From CAZNMF01 sp035547155 (lineage in GTDB: Bacteria > Acidobacteriota > Vicinamibacteria > Vicinamibacterales > SCN-69-37), in assembly GCA_035547155.1 (NCBI GenBank), contig DASZVJ010000102.1, positions 1 through 18,560 on the forward strand: a stretch of 18,560 nt of DNA. The letters run 5' to 3'. Below the pieces are notes generated by a model, which worked only from the letters and a program-made list of their open reading frames with translations, had not been told where the DNA came from and made no database searches. The position numbers and the translations under genes are program-made. Position 1 is the first letter of the stretch, and each line of letters begins with the position of its first letter. Positions 6,949 to 16,496 of the stretch are shown here, piece after piece.

Positions 6949-9744
6949 TTGGCCACGGTTCGCATCTACAAGGTCGCCGAGCTGCTGGGGCTCTCGAGTC
7001 AGGAGGCGATGACCCTCCTGAAGCAGGAGACCGGCATCGACGTCCGCAGCGCATCGAGCTCCATCGAGGAGATCGTCGCGCGCCAGTTCGTGGAGCGTCA
7101 GGCGCGCAAGCGGCAGATAGCGCTGCCGCCCGGTCCGCTCTTCGCTGAGACGCCGACCGCGGCCAAACACAAAGGCAAGGCGCCCGAGCCGCCGAAGCCG
7201 GCAGGACCGGCGCTGCGGCCGCGACTCGTCAAGACGCATCGGCCAGCGGACGGCACGGACGCGGCCGCATCTGCTACCGAAGAGCCGGCCGCGCACGAAG
7301 CGACCGACGCCGCGGTCGCCGAGCCGGCGACTGAAGAAGTCGAAACGCCGGCCGCGGCTGTCGCCGTCGCCGAGTCCGAGCCGATCGCCGCGCCGGAGCC
7401 ACCGCCCGCGCCGGCGGCTCCAGTCGTGGAACCCGAGCCGGCGGTAAGCGAACCTGCTGTCGCCGCGGCCCCCGCAGCAACCGAAGTGGCGACGCCACCG
7501 GCGCCGGCGCCCGCCGTCGCTGCGCGTCCTGCGACGCCGCCTCCGGCCCCCGAGCCGCTGGCTCGCCCGTCTGGCCGGCTCGTGCCGCCGACGCGCCGTC
7601 TGCGCATCGAAGATCCGACCACGGGCCAGGCGCCCGCTGCGCGTCCCTTGCCGCAACGCCCTGTGATTCGTCCGCAGCAAGCACCGCCGGCGCCGACGCG
7701 TCCGGCCGTGACGCCGCCGGGAGGCGCGCGTCCGCCGATGGGCGCGCGTCCGATGTCACCGTCCGTGCGTCCTCCGCTCGGCGGCCCTCGTCCGCTGCCC
7801 TCTCAGCCGATCCGGCCGACGGGCCAACAGGTGCCGGGACGCCCAGGAACTGGCGCGCCAGGCGCGCGTCCCTGGACGCCGCCGCGTCCGAGCGGTCCGC
7901 GTCCCCGCTCGTCTGGCGGGCCGGGCGCGCGACGCGACGATCGGTCGCAGGCGCCGATGCAGGCTGAAGCGCCGCCGCCCATCACCAAGCTCATCACGCT
8001 CGCCGAAGGCATGACCGTCAAAGATCTGGCCGACAAGCTCGACGTCAAGGTCAAGGACGTCCTCAAGAAGTTGATGGACCGGCGCATGATGCTGACCATC
8101 AACTCGACGCTCGACGCCGAGACCGCGACGATGATCGCGCGCAGCTTCGGCGCGGAAGTGCTGATCCGCTCGTTCGAAGAAGAGCTGACGGAAGTCGAGA
8201 CGGAGGCCTCCAAGCCGGAAGATCTCGTCCCGCGCGCGCCCGTCGTCACCGTCATGGGCCACGTCGATCACGGCAAGACGACGCTGCTCGACGCGATTCG
8301 CGAGACGAAGGTCGCCGAGCGCGAGGCCGGCGGCATCACGCAGCACATCGGCGCGTACTCGGTCGACGTCAACGGCCGCCGCGTCGTCTTCCTGGACACG
8401 CCGGGCCACGAAGCGTTCACGATGATGCGCGCGCGCGGCGCGCGCGTCACGGATATCGTCATCCTCGTCGTCGCCGCCGATGACGGCGTGATGCCGCAGA
8501 CGCGCGAAGCGATCGACCACGCGCGTGCGGCGAACGTGCCGATCGTCGTCGCGGTCAACAAGATCGACAAGCCGGGCGCCAACCCCGAGCGCGTCAAGCG
8601 CGAGCTGTCCGATCTCGGCCTGATGCCGGAGGAATGGGGCGGCACGACGGTCACGGTCGAAGTGTCCGCGCGTCAGCGCAAGAACCTCGATCAGCTGCTC
8701 GAGATGCTGTTGCTCGTCGCGGACATCGCCGATCTCAAGGCCAATCCGAAGCGCATGGCGCAGGGCACGGTCATCGAAGCGAAGCTCGATCGCGGACGCG
8801 GTCCCGTCGCGTCGGTGCTCGTGCAGGACGGCACGCTCAACGAGGGCGACCTGTTCATCGCCGGCACGGTCGACGGCAAGGTCCGTGCGCTGTTCGATCA
8901 CGCCGGCCGCAAGGTCAAGTCCGCGGGCCCGGCGACGCCGGTCGAAGTGCTCGGCCTGTCGTCGCTCCCCTCGCCCGGCGACACGTTCCAGGTCATCGAC
9001 GATCCGATCAAGGCGCGTCAGGTCGTCACCTATCGCCAGGCGCAGGCGAAGGAGAAATCGCTGCACGGCAAAGGCTCGCGCCTCACGCTCGAGTCGCTGC
9101 AGCAGCAGATGGCGGAAGGCAACGTCAAGGAGCTGCCGATCATCATCAAGGCGGACGTGCAGGGCTCGGCCGAAGTGCTGGCCGACACGCTCGGCAAGCT
9201 CAGCGACGACCGCGTGAAGATCCGGACCATCCACACCGGCGTCGGCGCGATCAACGAGTCCGACGTGCTGCTGGCGACGGCGTCGAACGCGATCATCATC
9301 GGCTTCAACGTGCGGCCGGATCGCAACGCGGCAGAAGTCGCGGAGCGCGAGAACGTCGACATCCGGCATCACACGGTCATCTACAACGTGACCGACGAGA
9401 TGCGGAAGGCGATGGCCGGCCTGCTCGAGCCGACGCTGAAGGAAACGCGCATCGGCGTGGCCGAAGTGCGGCAGGTGTTCAAGACGTCGAAGGTCGGCAC
9501 GATCGCCGGCTGCATGGTCACCGACGGCCGCGTCACGCGGTCCGGTGACACGCAGGCCCGCCTCGTTCGCGACGGCGCCGTCGTCTGGACCGGCAAGCTG
9601 GCGTCGCTGCGGCGCTTCAAGGACGACGTGAGCGAGGTGAAGCTCGGCACGGAGTGCGGCATCGGCCTCGATCGCTTCAACGACGTCAAGGTCGGCGATC
9701 TCATCGAGGTCATCAGCGTCGAGCGCATCGCGCAGACGGTGTAG
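6949..9744 (+). CDS. infB: Translation initiation factor IF-2
   Basis: IF-2 is the GTPase that brings initiator tRNA to the 30S subunit and promotes subunit joining. The start is TTG at 6949, two bases after the nusA stop, with AGGAAGG at 6933-6939 as ribosome binding site; the resulting N-terminus (MATVRIYKVAELLG) matches the IF2_N domain. A long Ala/Pro/Glu then Pro/Arg-rich linker covers about residues 65-343. A second IF2_N domain begins at I345. The G domain has G1 GHVDHGKT (437-444), G3 DTPGHE (483-488) and G4 NKID (537-540), with AGGITQHIG as the switch region. Domain II, domain III and the fMet-tRNA-binding C-terminal domain complete the 931 residues, a length within the range of long-linker IF-2 proteins. 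Confidence 0.96.
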   Translation: MATVRIYKVAELLGLSSQEAMTLLKQETGIDVRSASSSIEEIVARQFVERQARKRQIALPPGPLFAETPTAAKHKGKAPEPPKPAGPALRPRLVKTHRPADGTDAAASATEEPAAHEATDAAVAEPATEEVETPAAAVAVAESEPIAAPEPPPAPAAPVVEPEPAVSEPAVAAAPAATEVATPPAPAPAVAARPATPPPAPEPLARPSGRLVPPTRRLRIEDPTTGQAPAARPLPQRPVIRPQQAPPAPTRPAVTPPGGARPPMGARPMSPSVRPPLGGPRPLPSQPIRPTGQQVPGRPGTGAPGARPWTPPRPSGPRPRSSGGPGARRDDRSQAPMQAEAPPPITKLITLAEGMTVKDLADKLDVKVKDVLKKLMDRRMMLTINSTLDAETATMIARSFGAEVLIRSFEEELTEVETEASKPEDLVPRAPVVTVMGHVDHGKTTLLDAIRETKVAEREAGGITQHIGAYSVDVNGRRVVFLDTPGHEAFTMMRARGARVTDIVILVVAADDGVMPQTREAIDHARAANVPIVVAVNKIDKPGANPERVKRELSDLGLMPEEWGGTTVTVEVSARQRKNLDQLLEMLLLVADIADLKANPKRMAQGTVIEAKLDRGRGPVASVLVQDGTLNEGDLFIAGTVDGKVRALFDHAGRKVKSAGPATPVEVLGLSSLPSPGDTFQVIDDPIKARQVVTYRQAQAKEKSLHGKGSRLTLESLQQQMAEGNVKELPIIIKADVQGSAEVLADTLGKLSDDRVKIRTIHTGVGAINESDVLLATASNAIIIGFNVRPDRNAAEVAERENVDIRHHTVIYNVTDEMRKAMAGLLEPTLKETRIGVAEVRQVFKTSKVGTIAGCMVTDGRVTRSGDTQARLVRDGAVVWTGKLASLRRFKDDVSEVKLGTECGIGLDRFNDVKVGDLIEVISVERIAQTV

Positions 9745-9747
9745 GGG

Positions 9748-10167
9748 TTGGCCCAAGGCGCGCGTCCGGAACGTGTCGGCGAAGAGATTCGCCAGGAGCT
9801 CGCGATGGCGATCGCGCGCGAGGTACACGATCCCGGCGTCGGGTTCGTCACGCTCACGCGCGTAAAAGTGTCGCCCGATCTGCAGCTCGCCCGCGTCTAT
9901 TACACGATGCTCGGCGACGAGAAGGCGAAGAAGGAGACACAGCGCGCGCTCGAACGGGCGACGCCGTTCCTCCGCCGCCACGTCGGCAGCCACATCCGCC
10001 TGCGCCGTGTGCCGGAACTACGTTTCGAGCTCGACCGCAGCGTCGAGCACCAGGACCGCATCGAGCGCATCCTCATCGAGCTCGAAGCCGAGCGCAAGAG
10101 CCGTGAGGGCGGCGGCAGCGACGATGACGGCAGCGACAACGGATCCGAAGGCGGCGCCTCGTCGTGA
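9748..10167 (+). CDS. rbfA: 30S ribosome-binding factor RbfA
   Basis: RbfA is a KH-like cold-shock assembly factor that binds the 30S subunit near 16S helix 1 and is released late in maturation. The protein starts at TTG 9748, three bases after the infB stop, giving MAQGARPERVGEEIRQELAMAIAREVHDPGVGFVTLTRVKVSPDLQLARVYY, which is the normal RbfA N-terminal half. LRRHVGSHIRLRRVPELRFELD is the C-terminal strand-helix part. At 139 residues it is slightly longer than the 120-130 core because of an acidic Gly/Ser/Asp tail (about residues 118-139). Its TGA stop overlaps the GTG start of the next gene (GTGA at 10164-10167). Confidence 0.94.
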   Translation: MAQGARPERVGEEIRQELAMAIAREVHDPGVGFVTLTRVKVSPDLQLARVYYTMLGDEKAKKETQRALERATPFLRRHVGSHIRLRRVPELRFELDRSVEHQDRIERILIELEAERKSREGGGSDDDGSDNGSEGGASS

Positions 10168-11147
10168 GCGATCCGGCCCTCGTTGCTGACGCGATCCGCG
10201 CGCGTCACTCGTTCATCCTGACCTCGCACGCGCGCCCGGACGGCGATGCCGTCGGCTCGTGCCTCTCACTCGCATTCGCGCTCGACCGGATCGGCAAACA
10301 GGTCCGCGTCGTGCTTCGCGATCCCGTCCCCGAGCCCTATCGCGTCTTTCCCGGCATCGACCGCATCGTCATCGCCGAGCGCATGGACGAGCCGGCCGAC
10401 GCCGTCGTCTTCCTCGAGTGCAGCGATCGCGAGCGGCCGGGCGTGGCGGGATTGAATGGGCGCTTCGCGATCAACGTCGACCATCATCTCGGCAACACGA
10501 TGTACGGCGACGTCAACTGGTTCGACGCGTCGGCGTGCGCGTGCGGCGAGATGGTCGCCGACATCATCGATGCCCTCGGCGTCGCGTGGACGACGGACAT
10601 CGCCTCGCACCTGTACCTCGCGATCGCGACCGACACGGGCAGCTTCCGTTTCGGTCCGGTCACCGCGCGCACGTTCGACGCGTGCCGCCGCATCGTCGAC
10701 GCGGGCGTCGACACGTCGGCGCTCGCACGGCAGATCTTCGACAGCTTCTCGATCGGCCGCGTGAAGCTCACCGGGGCGATGCTCGCGGCCATGACGCTGC
10801 ATCACGACAATCGACTCGCCGTGCTCGCGTTCGACGACGACTTGCTGCGGCAATGTGGGGCGACGGTCGACGACACGGAAGGCCTCGTCAATCTGCCGCT
10901 CGCGGCGCGTGAAGTGACGGCGGTCGTCTTGATCAAGCGACAAGACGCGACAACGTACCGTCTGAGCCTGCGATCCAAAGGCGACGTCGACGTCCGCGCC
11001 GTGGCCGCGCAGTGGCAGGGCGGCGGCCACAAGAATGCGGCCGGCTGCACGATCGTCGGCGAGATCGCGGAGCTGAAGGACGCAATCGTCGACGCGATGA
11101 CGCGCGCGATCGACGTCGTGTCACCCGCCGCCGCTGCGCGCTCGTGA
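10164..11147 (+). CDS. nrnA: DHH/DHHA1 phosphoesterase, bifunctional oligoribonuclease/pAp phosphatase NrnA-like
   Basis: A DHH-family phosphoesterase. NrnA members degrade 2-5 nt RNA and dephosphorylate pAp in bacteria lacking Orn. Metal-binding motifs are S21-H-A-R-P-D-G-D28 (H22, D26, D28), D88 in ECSDRE, the diagnostic D106-H107-H108 in NVDHH, and D157 in ATDTGSF. The C-terminal DHHA1 substrate domain carries G286-G-G-H289 followed by KNAAG. Length, 327 residues, is standard. The GTG start overlaps the rbfA stop, showing tight coupling. Location between rbfA and truB is a common arrangement outside the gammaproteobacteria. It pairs functionally with downstream pnp, since PNPase leaves short oligonucleotides that NrnA-type enzymes finish. 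Cyclic-di-AMP or pGpG hydrolysis by this family is also known and cannot be excluded. Confidence 0.88.
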   Translation: MSDPALVADAIRARHSFILTSHARPDGDAVGSCLSLAFALDRIGKQVRVVLRDPVPEPYRVFPGIDRIVIAERMDEPADAVVFLECSDRERPGVAGLNGRFAINVDHHLGNTMYGDVNWFDASACACGEMVADIIDALGVAWTTDIASHLYLAIATDTGSFRFGPVTARTFDACRRIVDAGVDTSALARQIFDSFSIGRVKLTGAMLAAMTLHHDNRLAVLAFDDDLLRQCGATVDDTEGLVNLPLAAREVTAVVLIKRQDATTYRLSLRSKGDVDVRAVAAQWQGGGHKNAAGCTIVGEIAELKDAIVDAMTRAIDVVSPAAAARS

Positions 11148-11149
11148 CG

Positions 11150-12100
11150 ATGACATCCGCCGCCGAGGCGCGTCAGAATTCCGCCGTGACGATCGCCGGC
11201 CTGCTGCTCGTCGACAAACCGATCGGCCCCACGTCACACGACGTGGTCGCGCGCGTGCGCCGCGTGCTGCGTGAGCGCCGCATCGGCCACACGGGCACGC
11301 TCGATCCCATGGCCAGCGGCCTCCTTCCGCTCGTGATCGGCGCGGCGACGCGGCTCGCGCCCGTGCTCACCGGCAGCGACAAGACCTACGACGCGACGAT
11401 CCGGCTCGGCGTCGCGACGACGACAGATGACGCGATGGGCGCGCCGATCGGCGAGTCCGTCGACGCGTCCTCGCTGTCCGACGAAGCGATTCGCGACGCG
11501 CTGGCCGCCTTCCACGGCACGTTCGACCAGCGGCCGCCCGCGCACTCGGCGAAGAAGATCGGCGGCGTGAAGGCCTACGAGCTCGCTCGCCAGGCGAAGG
11601 ACGTCCCGGTCGTGCCCGTGCCGGTGACCGTACACGCGATCGACTGGCTGGGGCGGACCGGAAACGACGTGTCGATCCGCGTCACTGCCGCCGCGGGCTT
11701 CTACGTCCGTGCGCTGGCGCGCGATCTTGGCGAGCGGCTCGGCTGCGGCGGACATCTGACGGCGTTGCGGCGCGTCCGCAGCGGCCCGTTCGGCGTCGAT
11801 CGAGCCGTCCAGCTGCCCGAGTTGGAGGCCGGCGGCCGGGACGCCGTCGTCTCGCGCCTCATCGCGCCTGAGGACGCCCTGCCCCATCTCCCTGGCCTGA
11901 CGCTCAACGAGGCCGGCCTGAAGCGCGCCGTTCACGGTAATTGGGTCGGGCCTGAGCACGTGCAGGAGGCCGTCGCGACTGTCGTTGGGCGGGTCGAGGA
12001 CGGCCGGTCTCTTTTCAAGCTACTCGCCCCAAACGGGCATCTGGTGGGTCTGGCCAGGACGAAGGCAGGCGCCTGGCATCCGGTTGTGGTCCTCGGCTAA
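11150..12100 (+). CDS. truB: tRNA pseudouridine(55) synthase TruB
   Basis: TruB makes pseudouridine 55 in the T loop of tRNAs. The protein opens with GLLLVDKPIGPTSHDVVARVRR, and the catalytic aspartate is D52 in HTGTLDPMASGLLPLVIG. KTYDATIRLG, the QRPPAHSAKKIGGVKAYELAR thumb-adjacent segment and GFYVRALARDLG are all in place. The last 70 or so residues form a PUA-like RNA-binding region ending LVGLARTKAGAWHPVVVL. I chose the ATG at 11150, two bases after the previous stop, giving 316 residues. A GTG at 11144 overlapping that stop, or the GTG at 11186, is also possible; the frame is open back to 11012, but that part lies inside the DHH gene. The ribF gene often found after truB is absent here. 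Confidence 0.94.
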   Translation: MTSAAEARQNSAVTIAGLLLVDKPIGPTSHDVVARVRRVLRERRIGHTGTLDPMASGLLPLVIGAATRLAPVLTGSDKTYDATIRLGVATTTDDAMGAPIGESVDASSLSDEAIRDALAAFHGTFDQRPPAHSAKKIGGVKAYELARQAKDVPVVPVPVTVHAIDWLGRTGNDVSIRVTAAAGFYVRALARDLGERLGCGGHLTALRRVRSGPFGVDRAVQLPELEAGGRDAVVSRLIAPEDALPHLPGLTLNEAGLKRAVHGNWVGPEHVQEAVATVVGRVEDGRSLFKLLAPNGHLVGLARTKAGAWHPVVVLG

Positions 12101-12112
12101 GTCGGCTAACAT
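12084..12112 (+). promoter_or_regulatory. Possible rpsO promoter
   Basis: TTGTGG (12084-12089) and TAACAT (12107-12112) are separated by 17 bp at the end of truB. The -35 matches only 3 of 6 and the -10 matches 4 of 6 consensus bases, so this is a moderate candidate. The 109-bp gap before rpsO, large for this otherwise compact cluster, supports an independent start. No terminator lies between truB and rpsO, so read-through is also likely. Confidence 0.38.
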
Positions 12113-12209
12113 CTAGTCTTTGTGGCCATTCGCCCTGAGGGCCACTGTAGTACGGCGGTCCGGTCATGCGCGACAAGGCGCACTCTGGTCCGTCCGTGGA
12201 GGACACACG
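12113..12209 (+). promoter_or_regulatory. Structured rpsO leader, candidate S15 autoregulatory site
   Basis: The leader contains GTGGCC (12122-12127) able to pair with GGCCAC (12140-12145), enclosing GCCC-TGA-GGGC (12132-12142) as a nested or competing stem. The Shine-Dalgarno GGAGG (12198-12202) lies 7 bases before the TTG start. S15 represses its own mRNA through unrelated 5' structures in several bacterial groups. Whether this one binds S15 is inference. Confidence 0.35.
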
Positions 12210-12476
12210 TTGCTGACCAACGAACGCAAGACCGAGGTCATCGGTGCCTATCGCACGCACGACGGTGACACCGGCTCTCCCGAAGTTCAAGTCGCGCTCC
12301 TCAGCGAGCGCATCGGCTATCTCACCGAGCACTTCAAGACACACGTGAAGGATCACCACTCGCGCCGCGGGCTGCTCAAGCTCGTCGGCCAGCGGCGGCG
12401 CCTGCTCGACTACTTGAAGCGCAAGGACGCCGACCGCTACGCGGAGCTCATCCGCAAGCTCGGCATCCGCAAGTAG
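12210..12476 (+). CDS. rpsO: 30S ribosomal protein S15
   Basis: S15 is a primary 16S rRNA-binding protein (helices 20-22) that organises the 30S platform and bridge B4. The 88-residue product has the full family pattern: TEVIGAYRTHDGDTGSPEVQVALLSERIGYLTEHFKTHVKDHHSRRGLLKLVGQRRRLLDYLKRKD in continuous alignment, ending LIRKLGIRK. The TTG at 12210 is chosen because it follows GGAGG at perfect spacing and gives the normal S15 length. The frame stays open upstream to 12120, but this extension has no ribosome binding site and no S15 similarity. It stands alone between truB and pnp, with gaps of 109 and 99 bp. The rpsO-pnp order is the same as in E. coli. Confidence 0.96.
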   Translation: MLTNERKTEVIGAYRTHDGDTGSPEVQVALLSERIGYLTEHFKTHVKDHHSRRGLLKLVGQRRRLLDYLKRKDADRYAELIRKLGIRK

Positions 12477-12488
12477 ATGCCGCTCACC

Positions 12489-12530
12489 GCCGGCCGTGGC
12501 GCGCGACGACCTCGCGGCGGCGCGGCCGGC
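12489..12530 (+). promoter_or_regulatory. rpsO-pnp intergenic stem-loop
   Basis: GCCGGCCG (12489-12496) pairs perfectly with CGGCCGGC (12523-12530), and a U-G pair extends the stem inwards around a GC-rich loop of about 24 nt. It begins 12 bases after the rpsO stop and ends 45 bases before pnp. No T-tract follows, so it is unlikely to be an intrinsic terminator. In E. coli a stem-loop in this same gap is cut by RNase III and mediates PNPase autoregulation; an equivalent role here is inference. Confidence 0.5.
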
Positions 12531-12575
12531 ACTCGTTCACTGCACTAGGCTGTTCCTCGCGATACCCAGACTCCC

Positions 12576-14789
<2,214 letters not shown>

Positions 14790-14804
14790 GGTAGAATCGA
14801 AGAC

Positions 14805-14880
14805 AAGTTGGAAGGCAGAAGCCAGAAGCCGGAACGGCCGCATACGCGCCTTTTGGCTTCTGGCTTTTCACTTCCAACTT
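14805..14880. repeat. Inverted heptanucleotide arrays forming a long imperfect hairpin
   Basis: The left arm (14805-14830) and right arm (14855-14880) match in 23 of 26 positions when paired, around a 24-nt loop; one further C-G pair extends the outer end. Both arms are built of 7-bp words. Left: AAGTTGG, AAGGCAG, AAGCCAG, AAGCCGG. Right: TTGGCTT, CTGGCTT, TTCACTT, CCAACTT. It lies 15 bp after the pnp stop. No T-tract follows, so intrinsic termination is doubtful, but it could protect the pnp mRNA 3' end. Confidence 0.85.
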
Positions 14881-14953
14881 GACGTCGGGATAGACCGTCC
14901 CTGCCCCTCCCGGCTACGACGCGACCGTCAGCGTCTCACTAGAGGAGGTTCTC

Positions 14954-15361
14954 GTGCAGCACCGCGCTCCGCACTCTCGCTCACGAACGATTTTCACCGC
15001 CATCACCGTCGTCTTGGCTGGTGTCGTCGCGTCCGGCGTCGTGCTCGTCGCGCAGGCCAGGCGGGACTTCGACGTCGTCGCGCGCAAGTACAATTTTCGC
15101 GTGTCCGGCAGCGACGCGCCGGAAATCCGCGTCACGCAGAACGATCTCGTCCACATCACGTTCTCGACCGAAGACATTCCGCACAGCTTCACGATCGAAG
15201 ATCCGCCATACCGGATCATGCGCAAAGCCGAGCCCGGCAAGCCCGTGTCGTTCGACTTCCGTGCCGACACGCCGGGACGTTTCCGGTTCTTCTGCAACCT
15301 GACCATCGACGAGAAGTGCAAGGACATGCAGGGCACGCTCATCGTCGAGCGCGCGCGATAG
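14954..15361 (+). CDS. Exported cupredoxin-like protein
   Basis: A 135-residue protein with a hydrophobic N-terminal segment (about residues 12-34, TIFTAITVVLAGVVASGVVLV) ending A33-Q-A35, a possible signal peptidase site; it would act in the periplasm, released or anchored. The rest is a compact beta-rich domain of cupredoxin type: FDVVARKYNFRVSG, EIRVTQNDLVHITFSTEDIPHSFTIED, PGKPVSFDFRADTPGRFRFFCN and MQGTLIVE. Candidate ligands are H77, C114, C122 and M125. The spacing C-x7-C-x2-M equals that of the CuA site C-x3-C-x3-H-x2-M, but the middle Cys is Ile118 and the His is Cys122. The GTG start is fixed by a strong AGGAGG (14943-14948) five bases upstream. No other electron-transfer gene is nearby, so its partner is unknown. 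Copper binding is inferred, not certain. Confidence 0.75.
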   Translation: MQHRAPHSRSRTIFTAITVVLAGVVASGVVLVAQARRDFDVVARKYNFRVSGSDAPEIRVTQNDLVHITFSTEDIPHSFTIEDPPYRIMRKAEPGKPVSFDFRADTPGRFRFFCNLTIDEKCKDMQGTLIVERAR

Positions 15362-15365
15362 ATCT

Positions 15366-16493
15366 TCAGATCCGGCGGACAGGGTTGTCTCGATAGCTCT
15401 CTGCCAGCGCCAGCCGCTCGGCTACCGGTGGATGACGATGGTAGAGCCAGCGCGCGAGTGTGGATGGGCGTTCGTCGGCGAGGTGTTTGGCGCTGAGGCG
15501 GCGGACGGCGGCACCGAAAGCGTCGGCCTGGCCGGTCCACGACAGCGCGAAGGCGTCGGCGCGGCGCTCGTGACGGCGCGACTGCGCGTGCCGGATCGGG
15601 CTCAGCACGGCCCACACAACCAAGGCCGTCAACGCGATGAGCGGCAGCGCCGCCAGATCGGCCGGCCCGGCCACGTTCAGCGCCGGACCCGCGACGACGA
15701 GGACGCGATCGGCGAGCAGCAGCGCGGCAGCCATCACCGCCACGTCGAGCCCCAGCGTACGCCACAGGTCGCGATGCGCATGATGCGCGAGCTCATGCGC
15801 GACAACGACTTCGATCTCGTCGTCCGGCCACGTCCGCACGATGTCGGACGACACGAGCACGCGGCGTCCGCGGCCGACGCCCGTGACGAGCGCGGTCATC
15901 GCGCGTTCATCGGCCACCCACTCGTGAATCCCCGCAACGGGCACACGCACGCGCGCAGCGAGCGCGTGCAGACGCGACGACAACTCCGGCTTCGACATCG
16001 GCCGCGCGGGTGACAGGCGCGCCAGCACGCCAGGGACGCCGTGCTGAATCGCCACAAGTCCCGCAGACAACAGCACGCCCGCGGCCATCCACCACCAGCG
16101 GCCGGCCAGCTGAGCCGACGCGCTCACGATCAGGCCGCCGGCGAGCACCACCGGCAACGCAAACAGCGTCGCCTGGGCCTGCGCGATCAGCACGTCTTCG
16201 ACGTGTCCTTCGGTGCGGCCGTACGCGTGGTCGATCTTCAGCGCGAGATAGAGAACGGCAGGCAGGGCGGCGATCTCCCACGCGGCGAGCACGAGCACGA
16301 GAAAGAATGTGAGCGCGACAATGGCGTGAGCCGCATCCGGCAAGCCCGCGGTCACGCGCCACGCCATGTCACTGAGCCAGCGGGACGCCGGCGTCGCGGC
16401 AAAGATCGTGAGCGTCAGTCCGGCCAGACACCATCCCGCCATCGCCGCCCGCCGGCGTAGCCGCTGATACCGTGTCGCGCGGGGCTCGTTCAT
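15366..16493 (-). CDS. M48 family integral-membrane zinc metalloprotease
   Basis: A Ste24p/HtpX-type zinc protease embedded in the inner membrane. The zinc motif is H233-E-L-A-H237, with E234 as catalytic base and E309 (RRHERRADAFAL) as the third ligand. The preceding ALVTGVGRGRRVLVSSDIV is the usual M48 strand before the active-site helix. Hydrophobic segments lie at about 17-36, 54-84, 104-128, 133-150, 247-268 and 277-298. Length, 375 residues, is somewhat short of Ste24p (about 420). Such proteases take part in membrane protein quality control or CAAX-type processing; the substrate here is unknown. The start at 16493 lacks a Shine-Dalgarno: a heptamer array ends 3 bp before it. Met18 (16442) is an alternative. 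It converges with the cupredoxin-like gene, leaving 4 bp between stops, and lies downstream of smc on the same strand. Confidence 0.88.
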   Translation of the reverse strand: MNEPRATRYQRLRRRAAMAGWCLAGLTLTIFAATPASRWLSDMAWRVTAGLPDAAHAIVALTFFLVLVLAAWEIAALPAVLYLALKIDHAYGRTEGHVEDVLIAQAQATLFALPVVLAGGLIVSASAQLAGRWWWMAAGVLLSAGLVAIQHGVPGVLARLSPARPMSKPELSSRLHALAARVRVPVAGIHEWVADERAMTALVTGVGRGRRVLVSSDIVRTWPDDEIEVVVAHELAHHAHRDLWRTLGLDVAVMAAALLLADRVLVVAGPALNVAGPADLAALPLIALTALVVWAVLSPIRHAQSRRHERRADAFALSWTGQADAFGAAVRRLSAKHLADERPSTLARWLYHRHPPVAERLALAESYRDNPVRRI

Positions 16494-16496
16494 CTC

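Noticed and set aside
11012..11143. Upstream extension of the truB frame.
   Set aside because: It overlaps the DHHA1 domain of the preceding gene in another frame and lacks TruB similarity.
12120..12209. Upstream extension of the rpsO frame.
   Set aside because: No ribosome binding site and no S15 similarity; the TTG at 12210 has a well-placed GGAGG and gives the normal 88 residues.
14805..14890. The post-pnp hairpin as a Rho-independent terminator.
   Set aside because: The right arm is followed by GACGTCGGG, not a T-tract; it is reported as a repeat instead.
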